Below are positions 26,974 through 36,200 of a DNA stretch of 51,025 nucleotides, piece by piece. This DNA comes from a virus, in IMG/VR virus record IMGVR_UViG_3300042402_007312, positions 1 through 51,025 of that record; one strand, written 5' to 3'. The position numbers and the translations under genes are program-made. Within the stretch, counting starts at the first letter, position 1. Each line of letters opens with the position of its first letter. A model generated the notes under the pieces. That model saw only the letters and a list, made by a program, of their open reading frames with translations. It ran no database searches and was not told the origin of the DNA.

Positions 26974-29493
26974 TTAGTTTGGAGTTACTTTTACGGTAAA
27001 GTTATTTGTATTTGAACTTTCCTTAGCAGTTGCATATACTTTATTATTTACAACTTTATATCTAAATTTAGAAATAGCACTATGTGTTGATGCATTTAAT
27101 TGAGTAATTAAATTATCGATTGTCGAATAAGTTGGAACTGTATATGGATCGTGTAATCCTAGTCGTATTTTATGACCGATTGTTGGTGCATCAATTGAAA
27201 ATCCTTGTAAAAAATCTGATTGATATGATAATTGATAGAATTTAGTATGGAAAAGGTCACCTATTCTTGCATTAGAAATATCGCTTACTCTAGGTTTAAC
27301 TGAATTTTCTCCAAGTCCCCAAGAATACGCATAGTCTGAAACTAGAGTTGGATCACTAACTAATTTAAATTCACCACTTAGCTTATCCTTTATTTTAGCT
27401 TGAGTTGGTGCAGTATTATTACTAAAATTATTTGAATAGTACGCCCAATCAAATAATTCTTTTTCTAAATCAATCGATCCTATTTTTTGAGTGAATGATG
27501 GAATAGTTACATTTGGATTAAACATATAACTGCCTCCCATATCTCCAACTGTAACATTAGTTAAGTCTTTAAACTGATATGAAAATTTGTCTGAAGTTCT
27601 AGTAAATCCAACTGTAGTTGCAACGGTTGGTTTAACTGTAAATTTAATAAAATCGACTGAAATTCCAGCAAATTGATCGTATACTCTTAATTCAATTAAA
27701 TAGTCTCCAACGTATGGTAAAAAGTGTACAATTCGGTTAAAGTCATAAATTGTTCCACGGAAACTCCATTTGTATTGGTTTGGTGCATTTTTAGTTATAG
27801 TCCATTCAGCATCAACTAGGTTTAAATATGTGCTAATGTCCCGAACCCTAGCGCCCTCTGTTTCTAGATCGCCAAAGGTAATACCGTCATACTCTGATAT
27901 TCTATATTTAGGAAGTTCTGCTTTAAGGATAATCGGGCAACCTAATTGTTCTTTAACATTAACTTCGCCGTTTGCCCAATAGTATGATGATCCATGGCGT
28001 TTCCATTCTTCGGCTTGGACTTGTTGATAAAATACTTCAGTTGCTTTAATTAAAGCTTTTTGCTGAGCTGCTGAATATCTTTGCCCATCGCTGTATGGAT
28101 TAGCTATTGCTGAAAATGTTCCAGCTGAATCCTTTCCAGTATTAAATGAATATTTTGGAAAGTTATTTAAAATTTTAGCTGGATTTGCTGAATCGGCTTC
28201 CGCTGAATAGTAAATAGGTCTAATATCTCTGATATATGGAACTGCAATTGTTGAGCTAGGTAATTCAATAGAAGCTTTTACTTTAGTATTTACGTCTATA
28301 CTTCTAGTTTGAACGTCATCTGTCCAATAACGAATATTGAATTTTTCAAAAAATATAAATTCTCCAATAATATCACGTACAATTACATGTATTGGTAAGA
28401 TTTCTCTTTTTATCTTTTTGGCTAATCCATCTAATTTATAGAAAATTTCAGCTGGTGTAAAATCAGTAGTTTCAATCACTTCAGGTAAGCCGTCATCATC
28501 GTAATTATTGCTAGCTTTGGTAAATTGATAACAAAGAGCAATAAATGAAGTCTTTTTAAATTGAGCAGACTCTAATACGGCGCCTCCGTTTGAAACATAA
28601 ACCATATTATCAATTTTGCCATCATCTAAAAAATCTGTAATGTTAACTAGCGCGAATTGATCAAGCGCAGCTGATGAATTGTTAACGTTTTGCCAAAACT
28701 CTTTAACGTCTAGTGTATCTTTATAACCAAATAAATTTATAAAATTACTTAAACCTTTATAGGTTCCAACATATGGGAAAACCTGATCGCGATTAACTAA
28801 AAGCTCTTTTCTGGCTTGGTCAATTTGTTGCCAATCGGGTAGAGCCTCTTTAATATCATAATCCTTTAATAGTTGTGCGTCGTCTCGATGGAAAGAAATT
28901 CCAAAATTATTTAGCCATAGTCTATATCTAGAATCCTCGTCTAGACCCTCTCCATAATAATCTATTTCTAAAATCTTAACAGATGATGAAACTGTATTAC
29001 CGGATAAAATTTCGTGATATGCCAATAACTTACGTTGATAAATCTTTTCCTCAGCTGGAGAAAAGGCAATATTTACCTGTAATGGAAGGTTGATATCTAA
29101 TGGAGAACTAGAACCATTTGAAAAATCAGAATGATTAAGGGTTACTTGGTTTACCCTTTCAATATAAGGTAACTCGGTAACGCTATTTCCGGTGATATCT
29201 TGTTTAACTACATATAAAAAGAAGGGCTGCACTCCGTCTAAATCAAGAGTTTCCCATTTAAACACAATTCTTTCGTTTTGAGCTAATATTGGAAACTTAT
29301 AATTAGTAGAGTCTTTTTCGACTGCAAAAATTTGTCGGCTATCATATAACCCAATTGAAATTGGACTAATATACTCTCGGCCATACCACCAGGTGATAGC
29401 ATCTGACTTTTGAGTCTCAGAATTAAACTTAGTGGTCTGAAAGTTATAGTTTTCACCAAACTTATCAAAAAATATGAGATTAGAAAGTTGCAT
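26974..29493 (-). CDS. Baseplate wedge-like structural protein (839 aa)
   Basis: The reading frame is open one codon further up, but that codon is TTG. The ATG at 29491-29493 follows the late-promoter-like box at a normal distance, so I start there. Residues about 190-260 (SRYRLWLNNFGISFHRDDAQ, then PYVGTYKGLSNFINLFGYKD) resemble the short conserved segment of P2 gpI-like/wedge proteins that carries G-T-x-x-G-L. The middle is alpha/beta, and residues about 570-650 look like a PKD/Ig domain (FLPYVGDYLIELRVYDQFAG). It is the first large virion gene after the sigma factor/resolvase pair. The baseplate role is inferred. Confidence 0.6.
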   Translation of the reverse strand: MQLSNLIFFDKFGENYNFQTTKFNSETQKSDAITWWYGREYISPISIGLYDSRQIFAVEKDSTNYKFPILAQNERIVFKWETLDLDGVQPFFLYVVKQDITGNSVTELPYIERVNQVTLNHSDFSNGSSSPLDINLPLQVNIAFSPAEEKIYQRKLLAYHEILSGNTVSSSVKILEIDYYGEGLDEDSRYRLWLNNFGISFHRDDAQLLKDYDIKEALPDWQQIDQARKELLVNRDQVFPYVGTYKGLSNFINLFGYKDTLDVKEFWQNVNNSSAALDQFALVNITDFLDDGKIDNMVYVSNGGAVLESAQFKKTSFIALCYQFTKASNNYDDDGLPEVIETTDFTPAEIFYKLDGLAKKIKREILPIHVIVRDIIGEFIFFEKFNIRYWTDDVQTRSIDVNTKVKASIELPSSTIAVPYIRDIRPIYYSAEADSANPAKILNNFPKYSFNTGKDSAGTFSAIANPYSDGQRYSAAQQKALIKATEVFYQQVQAEEWKRHGSSYYWANGEVNVKEQLGCPIILKAELPKYRISEYDGITFGDLETEGARVRDISTYLNLVDAEWTITKNAPNQYKWSFRGTIYDFNRIVHFLPYVGDYLIELRVYDQFAGISVDFIKFTVKPTVATTVGFTRTSDKFSYQFKDLTNVTVGDMGGSYMFNPNVTIPSFTQKIGSIDLEKELFDWAYYSNNFSNNTAPTQAKIKDKLSGEFKLVSDPTLVSDYAYSWGLGENSVKPRVSDISNARIGDLFHTKFYQLSYQSDFLQGFSIDAPTIGHKIRLGLHDPYTVPTYSTIDNLITQLNASTHSAISKFRYKVVNNKVYATAKESSNTNNFTVKVTPN

Positions 29494-29508
29494 CAACTTG
29501 GCTTTTTG

Positions 29509-29518
29509 TTATTTATTA
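29509..29518 (-). promoter_or_regulatory. Late-promoter-like box TAATAAATAA
   Basis: The minus strand reads TAATAAATAACAAAAAGCC, 16-25 nt before the ATG at 29493 and just after the gp55 gene. It would drive the start of the large virion block. Confidence 0.6.
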
Positions 29519-29534
29519 GCCAGGAATTGGCAAG

Positions 29535-29954
29535 TTAGATAGTGTAGATTTCGCTCTCTCCGGAATGGCTTAGGGAAATCGTTACAATCTTTTCGCCTTT
29601 TCCTATGTGCTTATAAATCTTCTTGTATTCTTTAGCGTAACCGTTCTTTGCAATTTGGGTAAAGTAGGCAAATGCATTATTGGATTTTTCTTCATTAAAG
29701 TTTCTCCAATATCTTAAAAGATCAAGTAGAGCAGATTGAATACAGTCTTCTCGATCTAGTGGATTTTGAAACTTTAATTTTTGAATAGCCCGATTAGCTA
29801 AAAGGATAAAATAATCAATTGCCTTTGGAGAAAGTTCTCCCTTTGTGTGCTGATAACCTGTTTCTTCATTTAAGAGACCGTGTTTGCAGCGGATAATTTC
29901 ATTTGTGAAGTCTTTATTATTAATATAGTACTTCGGGTCTTTAATTCTTGCCAT
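29535..29954 (-). CDS. 55: Late-transcription sigma factor, T4 gp55-like
   Basis: This 139-aa protein resembles T4 gp55, the sigma-70-family factor that directs host RNA polymerase to late promoters. The N-terminus (DPKYYINNKDFTNEII) parallels the start of T4 gp55. Residues about 43-118 form a sigma region 2 core: NPLDREDCIQSALLDLLRYW, then RNFNEEKSNNAFAYFTQIAK and a basic KKIYKHIGKG. It is shorter than T4 gp55 (185 aa), and no clamp-binding hydrophobic C-terminal tail is obvious (it ends SHSGESEIYTI). The start ATG overlaps the stop of the resolvase gene by 1 nt. TAATAAATA boxes elsewhere in the window fit its expected target. Confidence 0.85.
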   Translation of the reverse strand: MARIKDPKYYINNKDFTNEIIRCKHGLLNEETGYQHTKGELSPKAIDYFILLANRAIQKLKFQNPLDREDCIQSALLDLLRYWRNFNEEKSNNAFAYFTQIAKNGYAKEYKKIYKHIGKGEKIVTISLSHSGESEIYTI

Positions 29955-30616
29955 TAGTTTAGGGCCTGGTAAATTTTTAATACACTTAAATAAGAATCGA
30001 CTAGGTCAGGAAATGGTGATTTAATTTCAGAAGCAGTGACTAGTTCTGTACTATATTTATTTAAGCATTGAGCTAGGGCAGAGTCTTTAGCTGCCTCAAT
30101 TTTAGGGTCTTCTATAAATTGATTAAATACATCAAATTTATTAGCATTACCCTTTGCTCCTATTGCATTTTTTAATTCTGATGGAGAAAATATGAATAAT
30201 CCTGCTAAGTTATTATCAAGTAATCTATCAGTAATAGTCTTTTTAAGAATTCCTGTAGTTTGAACAATATCAACAAGCGAATTACCCTTTGCTCCGTAAG
30301 CAAATCCTTCAATTCCAACAATAATGGGCTTTTGTGGAACTTTAGTTAGGACAGTGTCAATTAAGGTATTAACTAAAAGTAATTGATTTTGCAGTTTCTT
30401 TCTTTCAGTATCTGAATAACTTAGTCCTTTATTGTTCTTTTCGCCTAAGTTAACAATATGAATATCTGGAAATTCTAAATTGATTCCTTCTAAGAAGTGA
30501 AGGTAAGATTTACTTAATTTAGTATTGGTGACTGCAACCCATTTAAACGTCTTGAAATCATGACTGATACAAGCCGCTGGGAAGTTAATAGAGAAGTCAA
30601 ATCCTATAATAGTCAC
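29954..30616 (-). CDS. RuvC-like Holliday junction resolvase
   Basis: This 220-aa protein begins (M)TIIGFDFS. The RuvC/RNase H-fold acidic residues appear in order: D7 in GFDFS, E103 in VGIEGFAYG, and D204 and D207 in FPDLVDSYL. These fit the D, E, D-x-x-D tetrad. Residues about 110-155 (LVDIVQTTGILKKTITDRLL, then NAIGAKGNANK) match the helical and basic parts that contact junction DNA. It would cut branched DNA before packaging, replacing T4 endonuclease VII. The start is a GTG (complement of 30614-30616); the nearby ATG at 30618-30620 is in another frame and hits a stop after seven codons. Its 1-nt overlap with gp55 links recombination and late transcription in one unit. Confidence 0.85.
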   Translation of the reverse strand: MTIIGFDFSINFPAACISHDFKTFKWVAVTNTKLSKSYLHFLEGINLEFPDIHIVNLGEKNNKGLSYSDTERKKLQNQLLLVNTLIDTVLTKVPQKPIIVGIEGFAYGAKGNSLVDIVQTTGILKKTITDRLLDNNLAGLFIFSPSELKNAIGAKGNANKFDVFNQFIEDPKIEAAKDSALAQCLNKYSTELVTASEIKSPFPDLVDSYLSVLKIYQALN

Positions 30617-30659
30617 GCATAGTTAAGTAATTTGTAATACTTTACTGAAAAATTTATAA

Positions 30660-30676
30660 AAGGTTTCTAAAACCTT
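30660..30676 (-). promoter_or_regulatory. 7-bp hairpin in the resolvase leader
   Basis: AAGGTTT (30660-30666) pairs perfectly with AAACCTT (30670-30676) around a 3-nt loop. In minus-strand RNA it would lie about 45 nt before the GTG start and be followed by an A/T stretch containing TTATAAATT. Confidence 0.5.
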
Positions 30677-30698
30677 CTTCAAAAGTGCTATAAAATAA

Positions 30699-30716
30699 GG
30701 GAAAGGTTTGGGAGGG
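30699..30716 (+). other. Four closely spaced G-tracts (possible two-tetrad G-quadruplex)
   Basis: GGG, GG, GGG and GGG occur at 30699-30701, 30705-30706, 30710-30712 and 30714-30716 in an otherwise AT-rich sequence. Four runs of at least two G could form a two-layer quadruplex. Confidence 0.5.
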
Positions 30717-30718
30717 TG

Positions 30719-30739
30719 TCAGACTGAAGATCAGACTGA
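30719..30739 (+). repeat. Two direct copies of TCAGACTGA, 12-bp period
   Basis: Perfect copies at 30719-30727 and 30731-30739 are separated by AGA. A third copy in inverted orientation (TCAATCTGA, complement TCAGATTGA, one mismatch) is at 30791-30799 on the other side of the A/T palindrome. This spacing, near one helical turn, suits a protein-binding site. Confidence 0.55.
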
Positions 30740-30758
30740 TAATTAATGACTCTATTCT

Positions 30759-30780
30759 CTTTATTTTTTTAAAAATAAAG
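30759..30780. promoter_or_regulatory. A/T palindrome CTTTATTTTT-tt-AAAAATAAAG
   Basis: Ten perfectly complementary bases on each side of a 2-bp centre, flanked by the inverted TCAGA(C/T)TGA copies. It has the composition of a DNA-unwinding element or a protein-binding dyad. As a hairpin terminator it makes little sense between divergent genes. Confidence 0.55.
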
Positions 30781-30816
30781 AATTAGAGACTCAATCTGAC
30801 CAAAACTTAAGACTCT

Positions 30817-30827
30817 TTAGTATATTG
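30817..30827 (+). promoter_or_regulatory. Promoter-like box TTAGTATATTG
   Basis: It ends 18 nt before the ATG of the exonuclease gene. It shares GTATAT(T) with boxes before three other plus-strand starts (38523-38532, 49422-49430, 49962-49977), so it may be an early/middle promoter -10 element. Confidence 0.4.
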
Positions 30828-30845
30828 TTTCTAAATTATTAGGCA

Positions 30846-31595
30846 ATGTTTACACCTCAACAAATTTCTAAGATGGTCTTTTTTGATATTGAGACCTCAA
30901 CGACTACCCAAGATGCCGGTTCCTTGAGCCCCGCACTACAAAATCAGTGGCATAAGCGAGCTGAATACCTTCGTGATACTCTTTCACAAAAATATCCAGA
31001 TAATAAAACCCTAAGTGATGAAGATCTTTTTACACAGAAAGCTGCTCTTCAAGCAGAGTTCGGTAGAATAGTCTGTATTAGTTTTGGTCGTATTACATAT
31101 AAGGATGGCGAGCCTACCTTTACCGTAGCAGCCATCTCAGGAGAAAATGAAGAAGAGCTTTTAATTAAGGCTCAAAAATCTATTTCTAAAATATTTTCAA
31201 CTGGAGGAACACTAGTTGGTCATAATATTAAAAGATTTGATGTTCCTTACCTATGTAAACGATTATTAATTAATGGGTTGGCTATTCCAGACGAACTTCA
31301 CTTTCATAACAAAAAACCTTGGGAAATTCCAATGCAAGATACAATGGACGTTTGGTCATTTGGAGCTTGGCAAGAAGGTTTCGCTTCACTTGATCTTATT
31401 TGTGGAGTCTTAGGGATCCCTTCACCAAAAGGCTCTATGAGAGGCGAAGAAGTTCCAGCTGCATTTTGGGAAGGTCGACTTCAAGAAATAGCTCAATATA
31501 ATATGGAAGATGTTATTGCACTCGGGCGTATTATATTAAAGGTCTCTGGACTAAACTTGTTTGAAGAAGAGAGTATAACAAGAAATACGCTATAA
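30846..31595 (+). CDS. DEDDy 3'-5' exonuclease (PolB exonuclease-like)
   Basis: This 249-aa protein has all three exonuclease motifs: Exo I FFDIET (D14, E16), Exo II GHNIKRFD (N127, D132) and Exo III YNMED (Y218, D222). It therefore belongs to the DEDDy superfamily, close to the stand-alone family related to the DNA polymerase B exonuclease domain. It would remove nucleotides from DNA 3' ends during replication, repair or host DNA breakdown, comparable in role to T4 DexA. It is separate from the polymerase at 49991, which has its own exonuclease domain. It is the first plus-strand gene after the divergent region. GroEL follows after 18 nt, probably in the same transcript. Confidence 0.9.
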   Translation: MFTPQQISKMVFFDIETSTTTQDAGSLSPALQNQWHKRAEYLRDTLSQKYPDNKTLSDEDLFTQKAALQAEFGRIVCISFGRITYKDGEPTFTVAAISGENEEELLIKAQKSISKIFSTGGTLVGHNIKRFDVPYLCKRLLINGLAIPDELHFHNKKPWEIPMQDTMDVWSFGAWQEGFASLDLICGVLGIPSPKGSMRGEEVPAAFWEGRLQEIAQYNMEDVIALGRIILKVSGLNLFEEESITRNTL

Positions 31596-31613
31596 AAATA
31601 TTTAAAAAGATAA

Positions 31614-33206
31614 ATGTCAAAGACTATAATTTTTGATGCTGATGCAAGAAACCGACTTAAAGTTGGAGTTGATACATTAGCAAATTCAGTAAAAGTAACA
31701 ATGGGTCCAGGTGGACGTAATGTTGTTATTGCAAGAGACGGCGGATTAGCTGTTACAAAAGACGGAGTTTCTGTTGCTAGAGAGGTTGAGCTATCTGACC
31801 ATATTGCTGACGTTGGTGCTCAAATGGTAAAACAAGTTGCGCATAAAGTTGCACAATTAGCAGGTGATGGAACTACCACTGCAACTGTATTAACTCAAGA
31901 AATTTTTAATCGTGGACTTAAAGCAGTTGCAACTGGAGCAAATCCAATTGAATTAAAAAGAGGAATGGACTCTGCTTTATCTGAAGTAGTTGAGGCCCTA
32001 TCTCAATCTGCGATTCCAGTTAAAGATCTTACCCATATCCATCAAGTAGCCACAATTTCAGCAAATAATGACGAATCAATGGGTTCGTTAATTACTAAAT
32101 GCATGGAAGCAGTTGGTTTTGATGGTATTATTACAGTTGAGCAAAGTAAATCAGCTGAAACTTATGTTGATATTGTAGAAGGAATGCAATTTAAATCCGG
32201 TTACTTATCACCATATTTTATTAATTCTAATGAGAAACCTCAAGTTGAGTTTGAAAATGCATTAGTATTATTAGTTGACGGTAAAGTTTCTGTCCTAAAT
32301 GATATTGTTCAATTTTTAGAATATTCAAATCAAAAAGGACGCCCGCTTTTAGTTATTTCAGAAAGCGTAGATGGTGATGCACTAAATACTATGGTTCTTA
32401 ATAAATTACGTGGAACAATTAAAGCAGCCGCAGTAAGAGCTCCTGGTTTTGGTGAATTACGTAAAGAAAATCTTGATGATATTGCAATCCTAACTGGTGC
32501 AAAAACAGTCTCTGAAAGAGAAGGTTATACGCTAAGCGAAACAATTGCTTCAGAAGTATTAGGTTCAGCAACTAAGGTTATTATTACAGCTGAATCTACT
32601 ACTATTATTGGTGGAGAAGGCGATTCTGAATCAATTAAAGAACGTATTTCAGATATTAATGCTCAAATTGAAAACAGCACAAACGAATCTGCTACTTTAA
32701 TTCTTAAAGAGCGTCTTGCTAGATTAGATGGTGGCGTTGCAATTATTAAAGTTGGAGCCCATTCTGAAATTGAAATGCGTGAAAAAATAGATCGTATTGA
32801 CGATGCAATTGGTGCAACCAGAGCAGCGGTTGAAGAGGGTATTGTTGTAGGTGGAGGGGTTGCTCTTTGTAAAATTGCTGAAACTCTTAGACCAACAATT
32901 GATGCTACTCCAAACTTTGAGCATAGACTAGGCCGTACAATACTATTGGAATCTTGCTTAGCGCCATTCCAAGTAATCTTAAATAATGCCGGAGAGTCTC
33001 CAGATGCAGTTCTTGCGCAAATGAAGAATCTTGGTAAAGAATATAACGTTAAAGCTAGAGAATATTGTAATTTTATTGAATCTGGTATTATCGATCCTGT
33101 AAAAGTTACCAGAGTTGCACTAGAGAATGCAGTTTCAATTGCCTCTATGATGTTAACTACTGAATGTTTAATGGTTCAGGATAAAACTACAGAAACTAAG
33201 GCTTAA
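31614..33206 (+). CDS. groEL: GroEL-type chaperonin
   Basis: This 530-aa protein matches bacterial group I chaperonins over its full length. It has the ATP-binding segments VTMGPGGRNVV, TKDGVSVAREVEL (D50) and AGDGTTTATVL (D85), the hydrolytic aspartate in IDDAIGATRAAVEEG (D397, equivalent to E. coli D398), and VVGGGVAL. The apical region and the C-terminal MMLTTECLM are also present. It lacks the Gly-Gly-Met tail of E. coli GroEL, which is common outside proteobacteria. A GroES is encoded at 45731, so the phage may carry a complete folding machine, perhaps for its very large virion proteins. The leader TATTTAAAAAGATAA has no Shine-Dalgarno sequence. It is intact, with no frameshift. Confidence 0.97.
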   Translation: MSKTIIFDADARNRLKVGVDTLANSVKVTMGPGGRNVVIARDGGLAVTKDGVSVAREVELSDHIADVGAQMVKQVAHKVAQLAGDGTTTATVLTQEIFNRGLKAVATGANPIELKRGMDSALSEVVEALSQSAIPVKDLTHIHQVATISANNDESMGSLITKCMEAVGFDGIITVEQSKSAETYVDIVEGMQFKSGYLSPYFINSNEKPQVEFENALVLLVDGKVSVLNDIVQFLEYSNQKGRPLLVISESVDGDALNTMVLNKLRGTIKAAAVRAPGFGELRKENLDDIAILTGAKTVSEREGYTLSETIASEVLGSATKVIITAESTTIIGGEGDSESIKERISDINAQIENSTNESATLILKERLARLDGGVAIIKVGAHSEIEMREKIDRIDDAIGATRAAVEEGIVVGGGVALCKIAETLRPTIDATPNFEHRLGRTILLESCLAPFQVILNNAGESPDAVLAQMKNLGKEYNVKAREYCNFIESGIIDPVKVTRVALENAVSIASMMLTTECLMVQDKTTETKA

Positions 33207-33219
33207 TTATATTTTGCCT

Positions 33220-33250
33220 AAGTCTTCGTTAAATAAAAAAAAGAAGACTT
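33220..33250 (+). promoter_or_regulatory. 8-bp hairpin just before a TTG start codon
   Basis: AAGTCTTC (33220-33227) pairs perfectly with GAAGACTT (33243-33250) around a 15-nt A-rich loop. It ends 3 nt before the TTG start of the 1344-aa gene. No U-tract follows, so it is not a typical terminator; it may control translation. Confidence 0.5.
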
Positions 33251-33253
33251 GCT

Positions 33254-36200
33254 TTGTCAGAAATCGACATTCTTATTGAACAAATTAGATGTGAGCTAAA
33301 AGAGAACCCCTTCTTTACGGAAGGGGATCTTGCTGCTTTAGATGAGTGTCTACCGACCTCAGATCAAATAGAAGCTGCTCAAAAGGAGCAAATTTCTGAT
33401 ATTGTTACCGAGGATCCTTGTGCAAAAAAGACAATTGATGCAGTAAATGCTGAATTGGAAAAAAATGATGCTAAACTTAAAGCTGCAGTCAAAGCAAAAT
33501 ATGTAATTTCCAGACTTCAAGAACTTAAGGATCTATTATTTCCAGCTGAATTTTTCTATAAAACTCGAGAAGAGTTCTTTAACTTATTGATTAAAGACTT
33601 AGATCAAAGATTTACCACCCCAAATACAAATCTTTCCACCAGCTTTACGCAAATTCTAAATAAGTATGAAATCAATTCATATAAATTTAATGCAGTAGCA
33701 ACCACTACTACAATTTCCGCAATAGACCAACTAAATAAAGATATTAAAAAGCAGGTCGAAGATTATTTTAGTAAAAAAACAATAGGTATTGGAAGTATTG
33801 GCAGCACTGATCCAATTACCTATGCATATAACGCAGCAAATCCAACATTTTCAATTAGTCTACCTGGAAAGGACGGTTTTACCATTAAATCTTCAGAAAA
33901 TCAAAAAACGGGTAAAGTTGATGCATTAGGAAATGCTGAAACCAAACAGGTTGAAGTTAATGTTAAGATTTTACCAGAAGATTCAGTATACGAAACTAAA
34001 AATACAGTTTTTCAGGCTAGACCTTTAAAACTGGTTAATATTACTTCTCAAAAATATTCTGACAAATCCTCAACTGATAATCTTTATCCATTTAAAGGTC
34101 TTCTTGCGGAATTTTACAAGAAAATTGAAGATCCTCTTGCACTATTTACACTCCAAGAAAAAGGCTTAACCACAAATTCTGCTAAAGTTGATAAAAATTT
34201 AACTAAGGAGAAACTAGACGGAATAGTTAAGGAAAAAAGAGCAGATGGCAGAGAAGAACAGTTTTATATTGAAAATACCGAAAGGTACCAACAGTTTTAT
34301 GAAAATCTTGAGCCTAAAATCGAAAAACGAATTGAAGAAGAGCGTACTAAATTTAGAACTAATTTAATTTCATCTGGAAAATTTTTAAAATTAGCCGCGC
34401 TTGCTAAAAAACAGGTTTTTGAACTTGTTAATAAAGGCGAAATAACAACCAAACCTACAGAAAAACTTATTGTAAATGGAGTAACAATTGAACCATCTAC
34501 ATATAGTGGTGAAATTAGAACTAAAATTAAAAATAGTTCAGCTGAGGTTCTTGGTTTAATAAAAGATATTGATACTAGAATTGCTAAAATTAAAAAGGAC
34601 AATACGCCAAATCCAGATGATTTAGCAAAGTCTTTAGCTGCAACCGGCTGTGTTCCACCCGATCAAGGTCCATGTAAAGCTTTACCTAAACCTGGAGCGG
34701 ATCCACTTGGTTATAAGTCAATGACAGTTCCGCCGACTGCAGCAAACCCAGATTATACTTGCGGCTGCTATTGGAAAGAAGTCACTAAACACTTAAATAA
34801 ATTAAATCTACTTCCAATCCCAGATATAATGCGGCTTCCTGCATTAAGGTATTGGCCAGTTGGATTAATTATCCCAACACCAGTTCCAATTAGAATTCCA
34901 CTTCCACAAATTTGGTTTCATATTGTAACTTTAAATCTTCCATTTGGAACACTCGTTATTTGGTATATCCAATGCGGAATCGTGCCATCTCCAATTGTAA
35001 TGTATATTGGACCAGATGGTAAAAAGATTATCTTATTAAGTTTTAGAGCTTTACAAGGTCAATTTGATCCAGTTGGTTATACAATAGATGAAGCTAGTGT
35101 TGCTCCACTTGGAATTAACCAAACTTCAATTGGAAAACCTAGCGGAACTGCCGCAAAGACTATTACTTTTGGTAATATTATGGTAAATGCTAAATTACAA
35201 AAAGCTGCAAAAATTGCAGCGCAGGCACAAGCACTATTAGAATTAGCTGACCCAGGTAAATTAATGCCAAATGGATTTAATATTCCATTTAAACTTGGAG
35301 AAAATCCAAGCTGGAAAACTGGAGACGAAGACTTTTTAGATACTGCTGCAACTGCTCTTACTGATTTTAAAGTATTTGTTCAAAATATTAGTCGAACAAT
35401 TTGCGTTAAAATTGATGAACTTGGAGATTTTGAATTACCTAATTTTTCAATTGCACTAAGGAGCGCACAAGAGGCCGCTGCTAATAGACAAGCTATTTTA
35501 AGTGGAGTTCCATATTCATTTGATGATGCTTGGTTAAACTGTGATCCAAACAACCTTTATTCAAATGTTCCAGCAGGGTTTTCAAACGTTAATACTGATG
35601 TTAACTCAGCTGCATGTAAAGAAATGGTATTATCACTTTCACTAGATCTGGATAAATTTTTAGATAAAATTAAACTAGGGACCTATACTATTCCAAAGGA
35701 AAAGGGCAAATCTATTAAACCTGAGGCTATGCTAGATGGACTAATAGATTCTGTTATGGAATATATGTCAAGAACAAATTTTGGAAAGGCTAAATCCATT
35801 AACTTTAACAAGAAATTCAGGAAAGCCATGCGAGATCTTGATTTAAATGCCGAAATTGATAAACTTTCCGTAACCGTTGACTTATCTAAACTTGAAAGTG
35901 TTACCGCATTTAAGAAAACAGCTAAAGGCTATGTTGATCAAATTTGTGATGTTTTTTCAGGTAAAAATGTTAAGGTTAATACCAAATCTCCAGAATTTAT
36001 ACGAAAAGTTGACGCTGAAATTGCAAAACGCAAACGATTTAATGATCGAAATGCTGAATATGATAAAAATAATGCAAAGCAGGCAAAACGCGTTCAAAAT
36101 TATGAAAAAAGTATAGGTAAGGAGACTCCACGGTCTCTACCTACAGATAGAGCAATTGTTGAAAAATATGTATATGATGCAGAGGTTAGAAAAAGAAAAC

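Larger units (their letters stand above)
30617..30845 (+). promoter_or_regulatory. Divergent regulatory region with hairpins, G-tracts and repeats
   Basis: This is the longest gene-free stretch in the window (229 bp) and separates the minus-strand late side from the plus-strand replication side. It contains a 7-bp hairpin, four G-tracts, two copies of TCAGACTGA and an inverted third, a 10-bp A/T palindrome and a GTATATT box, each listed separately. No ORF of note is present. It must hold promoters in both directions. It may also be a replication origin or control site, which is inference. Confidence 0.65.

Noticed and set aside
29494-29496. TTG as first codon of the 840-aa version of the wedge-like protein
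   Set aside because: The adjacent ATG at 29491-29493 is the more usual start and gives 839 aa.
30614-30620. ATG at 30618-30620 as start of the resolvase
   Set aside because: It is in another frame and stops after seven codons; the GTG at 30614-30616 starts the RuvC frame.
33220-33250. Hairpin after groEL as a rho-independent terminator
   Set aside because: No T-tract follows the stem on the plus strand; A-rich loop and closeness to a start codon favour a translational role.
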